Below are positions 25,321-37,300 of a stretch of DNA of 64,000 nucleotides, one piece after another. The DNA is from Ariolimax columbianus (lineage: Eukaryota > Mollusca > Gastropoda > Stylommatophora > Arionidae). Under the pieces are notes generated by a model. The model worked only from the letters and a program-made list of their open reading frames with translations. It made no database searches and had not been told where the DNA came from. The stretch lies in NCBI GenBank assembly GCA_036924085.1, contig JAVGWX010000019.1, positions 9,814,361-9,878,360 on the forward strand, given 5' to 3'. How positions within the stretch are numbered: the stretch's first letter is position 1; each line of letters begins with the position of its first letter. The position numbers and the translations under genes are program-made.

Positions 25321-28300
25321 AGGTGCAGACAAGTATTTTCAAGCACATGATTCAAGACTTTAGCAAGTCAGTGACATTCTGCAGAAAATAAACTTACAGA
25401 ACTGTCTGTTGGCTGTGAACTGGAATCTGGATCAAGGTCACCCTCTGTTCCACCATCTTGATGAGGATCATTCTCACTCTCATACAAAACTGGGGGTGGA
25501 GGGTTCCTTTTGGCATTTTCTAAAGCCTCTAACAGCTCATCCCGACTGGAAGACACTGTTGTTACACTGGAAATAAGGCTGTGACGCTGGGAACCTGACA
25601 AGGACACAGATGGCATCATTAAATTGTGGACAAATAATACACATCATCATAGAGTTTCTATCATCAGATAAACAATACACACACAAATGGTAAGCTAGTT
25701 TTATTGGACACATCAGTTCAATCACCTTAACTTAACATCTTTATACTGGTTTAGAAGACTCTACAGAGTCTGTACACAATCAGTTTCATTTACATTACCT
25801 TGCTCTAACAGCTAAGCGCATCCAATTTATTCTTAAATGCATAAATTGTCCCTGCCTCCACTACTTCCTGTGGCAATGCATTCCAAGCATTCACCACTTT
25901 CTGACTAAAAGAATATTTCCTAATATCTAATCTGGACCTCTCTTTAGTTAATTTGTAGCTTTGCCCTCTTGTTCTTGTGGGTGGTTGTATTTTGAAAAAC
26001 TTGTTATAGTCTAATTTATCCATTCCTCTGATCATCTTATAAACCTGTATTAAATCACCTCAAATTCTTCTAATTTTCTAGACGCTGTAGGCCGGTTTTT
26101 CCGAGTCTTTCCTCATAACTATAATTCTGGAATCACACTATCAACTCTGTCACTCTTTTTTGTATTCTTTCCAGTATGTTTATATCCCCTCTATGATATG
26201 GACTCCCCACCTGTACACAGTACTCCAATCTAGGTCTAACTAATGCTTTATACAGTTTGACTATCCCTTCCTTGCTCTTATGTTTAATATTTCTTTTTAT
26301 CATACCTAACATTGCATTTGCCCTTTTCACTGCTACCTGAACTTGCTCACTCACCTTACCTGTATGACCTATTATAACCCCTAGGTCCCTGTTTATACTC
26401 CACAAAATTGATTGCAAGTATTTACTGAGGGTCTTTAATCCTCAGGGTAGGAAAGGAGAGAATAAGAAGAAAGATGAAAATTTGATTGTAGATACTTTTC
26501 AAAGCATCACATGTTATGATATTATCATTATGCTTCATCTTCGGGTCTATGAGATTGGTTACTGGTTCCTTTCTTTCATACCTTGTCATTCATGGCTCAT
26601 CTCATGCTCAGGTTTGCATTTAAAGCTCATTAGGTCAAGAACCAAGTCATTTACTAATCATGTATCATCATCATCATGTGTAGTATGTCCTTTATAGAAT
26701 GACGCTCCCATCACAGTCTGTCTGAAAGAAACTCTTTCCCTTGCCAAAACTCCAGCCTCCGCCACAGTCATACTCAGGCATTCATGGATATCGGTGCCAC
26801 TGTCTTTTTGGTCTACCCTTGCCTCTTTTGCCTGGCACTATAACTTCCATCACTGTTTTCTCAAGACCGTTGTGTCTCTTGATGTGACCAAAGTATTTAA
26901 ATTTTCTGGTAAAAATGGAATTGATAAACCAATTCTGCTCTATGTTCAACTCTTGCTGAATGTCTATATTTTTCATTATCTCTGCTCATGGTATTATGAG
27001 GCTCTTTCTGTAACATTTTGACATGAAAGAATCATGTGTACAATCTCCAATTTAAACCTCACTAGGTCAGGAACCAAGTATTGTGCTAATTCTGTGAACA
27101 CTCTTTAATTTAAAGATTACTGAAACATGAATCTAGTAATCTGCTAATTGTTTATACACCTTCCAATTTAAACCTCACTAGACCATGAACCAATTAATCC
27201 ATTAATTGTTTATACACCTTCCAATTTTAACCTCACTAGACCATGAACCAATTAATCCATTAATTGTTTATACACCTTCCAATTTAAACCTCACTAGACC
27301 ATGAACCAATTAATCCATTAATTGTTTATACACCTTCCAATTTAAACCTCACTAGACCATGAACCAATTAATCCATTAATTGTTTATACACCTTCCAATT
27401 TAAACCTCACTAGACCATGAACCAATTAATCCATTAATTGTTTATACACCTTCCAATTTAAACCTCACTAGACCATGAACCAATTAATCCATTAATTGTT
27501 TATACACCTTCCAATTTAAACCTCACTAGACCATGAACCAATTAATCCATTAATTGTTTATACACCTTCCAATTTAAACCTCACTAGACCATGAACCAAT
27601 TAATCCATTAATTGTTTATACACCTTCCAATTTAAACCTCACTAGACCATGAACCAATTAATCCATTAATTGTTTATACACCTTCCAATTTAAACCTCAC
27701 TAGACCATGAACCAATTAATTGTTTATACACCTTCCAATTTAAACCTCACTAGACCATGAACCAATTAATCTGCTAATTGTGTGTACACTCTCCAAAAGC
27801 AGAGGGTCTATTATTTTAGTTCAATGTGAACATAGGCGGACCACAGCAGTCAACCTCCTTTCACAAAGCCTGTATCAAAGCATAATTGTCCTTATGCAGA
27901 TTTAGTTTTTGAAACACTTTGGTTGAGATGATACTGTAAAATATATGCAAAACCCTCCTTAGTCTCTTTTACAACATACAATAAGTGCAAAGTTAATCTT
28001 AAATTTTTGTTATTCTGTTAATAAAATATATTGGTTACTATATAACTATCGTTCATAACTATCAGGGCCCAATGTTCCTGTTCTTTTATCTCCAGTAAGA
28101 GGCCAGAGGATAACCACCAGGGACAAGGGTAGGTTTAACCTTAAGCACGCCCTTGTCCGTTCTCTTTGGACCAGCTCGGCCTGCAAAAACGGTGTGCGGA
28201 AAAATTTTTTTTTTTTTTGAACGGAGTCACTCCTGACAGCCATTTTTTACTGCTGAGTACGTCCTCCATATATACACGATATTTTGCCGGTTAAACTATC

Positions 28301-31300
28301 ATATACGCCGTTTGGAGCAAGCCGACTTTTTGCGAAAGGGGAAGTAGGTTGTTGAGAAAGATTTTTATCGCGTAGATCTGTTTATTTTGTTTGTTTAAAT
28401 GAAAGAACTACGTTTGAATTGGAAACTAACAGTTGTGGCGATATTGTAAACACAGTATCGATACGTTGTTGTGGTTTCTATGGTTTTCTATCGGAGCGAC
28501 TAGGCCTAGTGGTCGAGTCCAAATTTTTCCCGAGATTTTCATAAATTTTCAACTTCATCTTTTTAAATCTCAAAAACTAACAAACATACAACAAAAACAA
28601 TAACACCCACATGTTCGTTATGCTATTGTGTATCTACACACCAGAAAATCATATTTATTGACAAACAAACATAAAAGTTACAAATTTTGAAAGACGACTA
28701 CCACAGCGACTAAGTAAGAAAATTAATTAGGTCAAATTTTTTTCAAAAATAATGTGGAGTGCGTAAGGTTAAGAATGAGATATTTGCCTAGATCTACTTA
28801 TCTCATACTTACCCTTGTCAGTGGACTCTGAGCCAGACTTCATGCTGCTGTGCGGCCGGGATGGCTGGGAGAATAGAGCATGGATCTGGTCAGCACTGGC
28901 ATAACGTCTTGGGCTCAAGATAACACCTGAAAGTATTGACAAGCTGTTATTAAGAAATGTTCACAGAATTTGTTCTTAAAGTCTGTCATATATTTCTACT
29001 CAGCTATATTTTAGCTTTGAAACTTGATTAAAGAGGTCCCTGCATGTCAACTCAGAGCTGAAGTTACTGCCTCACTCTATATTTTAGCTTTTAAACTCGA
29101 CAAAAAGGGGATGGTTTGGCCTAGTGGTTAAGTGGCACGACTCACAATCCGAAGGTGCTGGGTTAAATCCCCATCACAGCACAGGCCGTTAACCCGGGGA
29201 AGCAAACTCTTAGAAAATGCAGGAGGAAGCAGACCCTTACATAAAATGCATGCTGAAGTCGGATGCACTAGGCCGAAAGATGCAAAATAAAAACCCCAGT
29301 GCAACGCCTTGGGGATTAGAGAAAATAAGGCGAACACAAAAAAATCAATCAATCAATCAACCAACCAATCAATCAAAATAATTTAAGCTCCATGTGGAGC
29401 ATAGGTCTTCAACAAGTACACATCAAGTCAAGAAATGTTGACCTGCCTGTATCGATTTAAGTTTTTGTGGCTTCTATAGAATGGTGTAGCCAGCCCCATG
29501 CCCAACCCATCTTGGTCTTTTCTTACAGCATGCCTGGCAGGTTACAGTGCTACTATTCTTTGCTACCCTTTCCAGTCCCAGTAACTCTTGGGCATAATTT
29601 ATTAGTTAATGTACTTTACTGAAAGAGCTACTGTCCGAACATAAATAAAATTCACACTGGGACAGCGTGGGTTAGTGGTCAAGTGACACGGCTCCCAACC
29701 TGAAATAGCTGGGTTCACTCCCCAATCACAGCACCGGCCACCACCCCGGGGAAGCAAACCCTTAGAAAATGCAAGCGGAAGCAGACCCTTCCATAAAATA
29801 TATGCCGAAGGTGGATGCACTGGGCTGACAGGCGCAAAATTAAAAAACATAGTGCAACGCACACCACTTTAGGGAATAATAAATAAGGCGAAAGCAAAAA
29901 AAATAAAATAATTCATACCATGATTATCATAACCCTCTTTAGTAACTGCATCTTTCTGTGATCTTCTTGGAGCAGGCAGAGGTGGTGGAGGTTGTTTCTT
30001 AGCATATCTTGCCTGTTTTTCCCTCTTGGAGTGAAAGAATGGAACATACGGTTCAGATGGGGTGGACTGAGTTGATTGCTTCGATTGGTAGTCCTCCATC
30101 TAAAAATCAGAAGAAATAAATTAAGTTTGTAGAGGACTATAGACCTTCCAAATATAATGCTCTCAGACCATATGATATGAAATGTAAAAATAAAGCAAAG
30201 CTACAGTGGTACTGAAGGTCAAAAGTTGACAAAAACATAGACAAGCATGGCTCAGTTACTGCACCAGAACAGAAACAAAACAAAACAAATGTTACATTTT
30301 TGTGGCTGTAATGCGGAATTTATTTTGTCTTTATCCTGATGAAGTAACTGAGGTATCTCTGTATATGTTATAATCGATCATATGGAATAACAATGGAATG
30401 TTTTAAGTCAGGGTTTCTCAAATTGTGGTCAATGACCCTATTTTATAATCAACATGCACGGATGAGGAAGACAATATGCAGATGGATAGGTGATATCCTC
30501 TTTAGATTTTGTTCACCTTTTTTCTAAGAGTGTAAGATAAGTTGTGTTACATTTTACAGCTGGACTATATTTAACATCTGATCCTTTCAGTTCGATACAT
30601 TTATTTCAGCAAATCTTTCTTATTTAACTTAACTTAACATCTTTATACTGGTTTAGAAGACCCTGCAGAGTCTGTATACAACCAGTTACATTTACATCAC
30701 CTTGCTCTAAAATCTATGCGCATCCAGTTTATTCTTAAATGCATTAACTTTTCTTAGTCCAAGGAATTTGTCTGAGTGGTTTCCATGGCAAACTGAGTAA
30801 AGCTCCTGCTTTCTCCCAAGGGGCTAGATGGGGTTGATAACTTCATCATGAAAAAGCAATTGCTACTGAAACTGCACTGGAAATAACTGGATAATGGCTT
30901 CCATGTTCAGGTTGAACCAAATGTAGTACTGGACTCATGCTCCACCAGATGGGGTGAAGGGGAACAAAATAAGTCGTAGGAGTCAATACAGAAACAAGTA
31001 GGATGCAGAATATCCAGGCCCCAAAAACATATTTATACATATTAACAGTTCAACTACTACTCCTAGTAAGCCGCAGGAAGTTTAAAAATACCTATTACAT
31101 ATAGCCGAAACCTTTAGCTACCTGGCAACAGCCCTTAACATGCCTGTTTGAAAATAAAAATTCCAAGTTAACAGTTCAACAAAAGCAAAAATGTGTTTTT
31201 CAATCTTCAAGCTTGGCACATGCAACAACAGATTCAGATGTAATCTTATCAACAACAAAAAACTGAATAATGGAGCTACAGATGAGTATAGCTGTGACGC

Positions 31301-34300
31301 TGACGGAATAACCACTTATCTTTTGCAGCTAAAGTACATAAGAGGAACATAGGTGGAACATATTGAGATAACCAGTACCATTTCTGGATAAGCTCTATGG
31401 AAATGAAAACATCCTCAAGCTTAGCACTGCTTTCTTTAGATATATTTAATATACAGTTCACTTTGGAACACAAACAGAAAAGAATTAACAAAAATATGTA
31501 GCTGATGATTGTTGTTGAATACCTACAATGAGTAAGTTGACCCTTTTGTGTGCCCTGAAAAAGATGTTAAGTGGAGGGTTGTAGTAGCTTTCCTCGCATC
31601 CCGAGGATGCTGATGAAGGTGAACTGTGGTCCTCCAGGTGGTTGTGCTATGCTTGTCTTCATCTGTGTGTCGCTCACTACTACTGGGATCATATTGATCC
31701 ACATCTTGTCAGCCAGACTGCCTTATTGTTTCGAATGCCCACAATGAGTAGGTTACTCTTATGTGCACCCTAAAAAGGGCGTTAAGTGACAGGTTGCAGT
31801 AACTTTCCTCACATCTCGAGTATACTGATGAAGGTTGTGCTATGCTTGGCTTGATTTGCGTGTCGCTCACTACTACGGAGATAATGTCGAACCTCACCTT
31901 GTTAGCCAGACTGTTGTCCTCGACAACAATCCGTTTCCAGAAAGACCAACGAAGAGGTCAGGGGAGGGTCTTGGCCAGTAAATTTCTCCTGATCCTGGCT
32001 AACATTCTCTGATCAGTGTGTTTTGCCTGACCAAACGTTAGCTTCATCGTCCCGAATCCAGGCTGCCTTGAAAACAGCCTGTTTCCAGGGAGTGCTACAT
32101 GGAATAGAGATTGTGGTCTTGGTCAGTGAATTGTGCCTGACCGTGACGTACTGGTCAGTATGTTGTACTAGACTGGACTAGCATCTCAGTTCTCCCATGT
32201 AGCTGATAGTTTCCATTTATTTAAAAGATTTATTTATTCTGCAACAGTTACCTCTCTTCTTGCTGCCGCCTTCTGCATTGCAATGTCATCCTCTTCTGAA
32301 GAAGATTTTGGAATGGCTGAGCCCTTGAGTGGGATTGTGGTTCGAACCTCTGGGTTCATGGTTTGTTTTATCTCATTGAAAGTGGCATAAGGGTTAATGT
32401 TTCCTTCATCTTCTGGGGGGAAAAGCAAAGTCAAACTCAATGATTTTCTGATGACAGTGGCAACAATAATGATTATGGCTGTAACGAACTCACAAAATAG
32501 AAAAAGGACGATAAACAATAGAAATAAAGAATAATGTTACACATTAAAAGATACTTTTAGACAAAATAAAACAAAACATACACAAGAAAGTCTGTTTAAT
32601 GTTATACTGATTCAAAATAACAAAGTTACAAATTAACTAAAGAAAGGTCAAGATTAGATATTAGGAAATATTTTTTTAGTCAAAGAGTAGTGAATGCTTA
32701 GAATGCATTGCCACAGGAAGTAGTTGAGGCAGGGACAGTTAGTGCATTTAAGAATAAATTGGATGCACATAGCTTTTATATCAAGAAAATGTAAATGAAA
32801 CATTGTATACAGACTGCAGAGTCTTCTAAACCAGTATAAAGATGTTAAGTTAAGTTAAAACTACTTTATAAATGAGCATCTTGGTCAATGAATTTTAAAA
32901 ATGAAAAATCAATTGCAGCAGCATAAATCTTTGTAAGGAGACTTCTATATTTGCCATGGACAGTTAATAAATCAAATGAGGACATAATAAAATCAATACA
33001 GAAGATTGTTGCTTTGTAACATTAAAAGAAGATAGGTAAAATGTATTGAGTAAATACTCAGAAAGCATGGTCTGAAAAAAAACCAAAAACAATTCATGAC
33101 ACAAGAAAAGCTGTAGGGTGAAATTAGTAAAGGAAGACAGACAAATCTAACATGGAATACAAGAACTGATGGAAGAACAAAGAACATCTCAAGTGTTGAA
33201 ATGCTCAAAGGTCAGGTGGATATGCAAGGAGTTGATTATCAACACCACCAGCAATAATGATGATGATAATTGCAAAGAAAATGATGATATAGAACAGTAA
33301 CTTCTCCTTCAGATTGTACAGTATAGTGTACTAGAACAGTAACTTCTCCTTCAGATTGTACAGTATAGTGTACTATAACAGTAACTTCTCCTTCAGATTG
33401 TACAGTATAGTGTACTAGAACAGTAACTTCTCCTTCAGATTGTACAGTATAGTGTACTATAACAGTAACTTCTCCTTCAGATTGTACAGTATAGTGTACT
33501 GTAACAGTAACTTCTCCTTCAGATTGTACAGTATAGTGTACTAGAACAGTAACTTCTCCTTCATATTGTACAGTATAGTGTACTAGAACAGTAACTTCTC
33601 CTTCAGATTGTACAGTATAGTGTACTATAACAGTAACTTCTCCTTCAGATTGTACAGTATAGTGTACTATAACAGTAACTTCTCCCTCAGATTGTACAGT
33701 ATAGTGTACTAGAACAGTAACTTCTCCTTCAGATTGTACAGTATAGTGTACTAGAACAGTAACTTCTCCTTCAGATTGTACAGTATAGTGTACTATAACA
33801 GTAACTTCTCCTTCAGATTGTACAGTATAGTGTACTATAACAGTAACTTCTCCTTCAGATTGTACAGTATAGTGTACTAGAACAGTAACTTCTCCTTCAG
33901 ATTGTACAGTATAGTGTACTATAACAGTAACTTCTCCTTCAGATTGTACAGTATAGTGTACTATAACAGTAACTTCTCCCTCAGATTGTACAGTATAGTG
34001 TACTATAACAGTAACTTCTCCTTCAGATTGTACAGTATAGTGTACTATAACAGTAACTTCTCCTGCAGATTGTACAGTATAGTGTACTATAACAGTAACT
34101 TCTCCTTCAGATTGTACAGTATAGTGTACTATAACAGTAACTTCTCCCTCAGATTGTACAGTATAGTGTACTAGAACAGTAACTTCTCCTTCAGATTGTA
34201 CAGTATAGTGTACTAGAACAGTAACTTCTCCTTCAGATTGTACAGTATAGTGTACTAGAACAGTAACTTCTCCCTCAGATTGTACAGTATAGTGTACTGT

Positions 34301-37300
34301 AACAGTAACTTCTCCTTCAGATTGTACAGTATAGTGTACTAGAACAGTAACTTCTCCTTCAGATTGTACAGTATAGTGTACTAGAACAGTAACTTCTCCT
34401 TCAGATTGTACAGTATAGTGTACTATAACAGTAACTTCTCCTTCAGATTGTACAGTATAGTGTACTATAACAGTAACTTCTCCCTCAGATTGTACAGTAT
34501 AGTGTACTATAACAGTAACTTCTCCTTCAGATTGTACAGTATAGTGTACTATAACAGTAACTTCTCCCTCAGATTGTACAGTATAGTGTACTATAACAGT
34601 AACTTCTCCCTCAGATTGTACAGTATAGTGTACTATAACAGTAACTTCTCCCTCAGATTGTACAGTATAGTGTTCTATAACAGTAACTTCTCCCTCAGAT
34701 TGTACAGTATAGTGTACTATAACAGTAACGTCTCCCTCAGATTGTACAGTATAGTGTACTATAACAGTAACTTCTCCCTCAGATTGTACAGTATAGTGTA
34801 CTATAACAGTAACTTCTCCCTCAGATTGTACAGTATAGTGTACTATAACAGTAACTTCTCCCTCAGATTGTACAGTATAGTGTACTATAACAGTAACTTC
34901 TCCTTCAGATTGTACAGTATAGTGTACTATGCTTGTAAACAGAGTTTAATGAGAGAATCAATCAATAAATCAAAGTCCGTCACTCCTCTCGGTGCTATGC
35001 GCATTAACCGCATCTCTCCAGCATTCACTGCCCCTCTCCAGACGTAATCATTTAATCATAGTTTCAGTCCCATTCTCTTCTCCATGTATTTTTAGGTATA
35101 CTCCTTTTTTCTTTCCCTGAAGACTTTTATGTGAGAGCCTGTCTAGTTATGTTGGATGGTGCCTTCCTCATTGTATGTCTTATGCAGTCCCATTTTCTTC
35201 TCTTAATTTGTTGTTCCAGTAGCTGTTGTTGGCTCCATTCCCATAAGTCTTCCTTCCTCACCATGTCCAGCCATGTTATGCCCAGTATCCTTCGTAGGCA
35301 TCTGTTAATGAAAGATTGGAGTTTTTGTTGAATTGTCTTGGTTGTTTTCTATATTTTCTCTTTATACAGCAGCATTGACTTGATACTGACTTTGATTATT
35401 ATAACTTTGATATGAATGTTGATTTCTCTGAATATCTATAAGAGTCAGGAATACCACTATTTCCTTTCCAATTCATGTCTTTACATCTGCATCTATACTC
35501 CCTGAGGTACCAATTGTAATGCCCAAATAAGGTAAAGGCCTCCATCTCTTCCAATGGCTCTCCCTCCTGCGGGATTGGTTCTTTGTTGATTAATGAGAGA
35601 ATATGTAATAATAACCACTGTTTCAGTTACACATGTTATTGAAGTCAGCACTTCCACTACCGTCAGCACCAATTGCTTTTAGACAAATTTAACAATTGAT
35701 ACTTTTTCAAACAATTTAACTATTTTACACAAGATTAATAGTTGGCATATCTACAGCCCTTGTCCCACATGTTCCGCAGCTCAAAAGGGGAGCAAAGTAA
35801 CAGTAAGCTACCAGGTGACTAAGGAGGGCTGGGCAGGGGCTGCCTACCCCAACCCATAGAAATTTGAAGCCACAAAAACTTCAATAGATATGAGCATGTG
35901 TGTATTTGTAGAAGACCTTAGCTCCAGGTACAGATGAAAAGGTTTTGATTGAAGGATTGATTGATATCTACAGCTAGGAAAGTCAATAAACATATATTAC
36001 AAGAAATGAAATTGAAAGATCACTGCTAACTAAAGTATAAAGAAGGCACACATAATTCATTGGGTACGTAGTTCAAAAGGAGAGCTCGGAAAACTTCGTG
36101 AAAATAGGAATGATCAAGGACAAGAGAAGCAGAAGAAGACAGAAAAAAATGTATCTAGGATGACATGACAAACTGGAAAACAAAAGAGAATCTGAAGTGT
36201 TGAAAGGCTCCAAAAAGTAAACAGATGTGGAGAGAATTAATTTTAAATGCCACCAGCCATGACACTTGATAATGACAATATTCACAACAAAATATTCAAA
36301 GTATCTCTACAGAAATGCAAATGTTTGATTAAACAATTTTTTTTGGTAAACTGAAATAGATTTGACTGATAAACAAAACGAATATTAACCTGAGCGACCG
36401 AAGCTACCGTTGTCACTGGTAGTTTTATTGCTTCCATCTATCAACCATGCACTGCTGTTTCCTGGCAGGTTGTCATCACTCTGTAAGGAGATAAGCAGGT
36501 TGGCATTCCTCTGCTTGCTGATGTGGTCAGGTATCGTGCTGCTGCTACTGCTGTCAAGTTCTGTGTTCAATCTCTTATCTAGGTCATTCATTAGAGAGGT
36601 CTCGGCAGTAATGTCTCTCCGCAGGTTAGCAGCATGTTCTGATAAGTTTGTAGAAATTATTAGAAAATCAAGTACTGAATTAAAATATATTCTGTAGCAA
36701 AAGATTGATTTTTATTCAACTTATTTTACCGTGAGGTGAGTGTACAAATTAAGATGTGTTCAATTAAAATCTTTCAGCAAATCAAAATGCAAATCTTCAG
36801 CCACCCCACTCATTCCTTACTCCTGTGGGCATCAACCCAGCACATGTCTGGTTATACTGACTAACTGTACCAACTAACAAGAGCAACTGTATCAGCTTTT
36901 TCAGCATACTAACAATAACTTTTACTGAAAGTTAGATCACAAAATGAATTTACCTTTGTATCTAAGCCTGTCCTTGCGACGCCGACAGAACAAAAGCACA
37001 GCCACCAGAAGGGAGAAGAGAAATACAACTGCAGCACAAATTGGCACCATCAGATAAGCTTTCTCATAAAACTCTGCCTCTTGCTTGTGCAGAACCTTGA
37101 GAGGCTTGATCGTACCTGAGTTGAAAGACTCGAAAATTAAAGTCAATTTTCCAATAATATATTACTACGGCTATAGCTAGACATGCACTAAACCTATTTT
37201 CACATCAAAGCTTTTTCTGGTCTATGGAAAAAAACTAGTCTTCTCTTTTTTTTTATTACTGTATCATATATGGATGTATCGATTTTAGAGCTATTTTTGT

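Noticed and set aside
31600..31630. Hammerhead core in family D (CTGATGAAGG)
   Set aside because: CTGATGA occurs but no stem II and no GAAA-like segment follows.
33902..35047. 90- and 213-codon frames with a YSIVYYNSNFS repeat
   Set aside because: Frames of the 42-bp satellite, plus-strand, no supporting signal.
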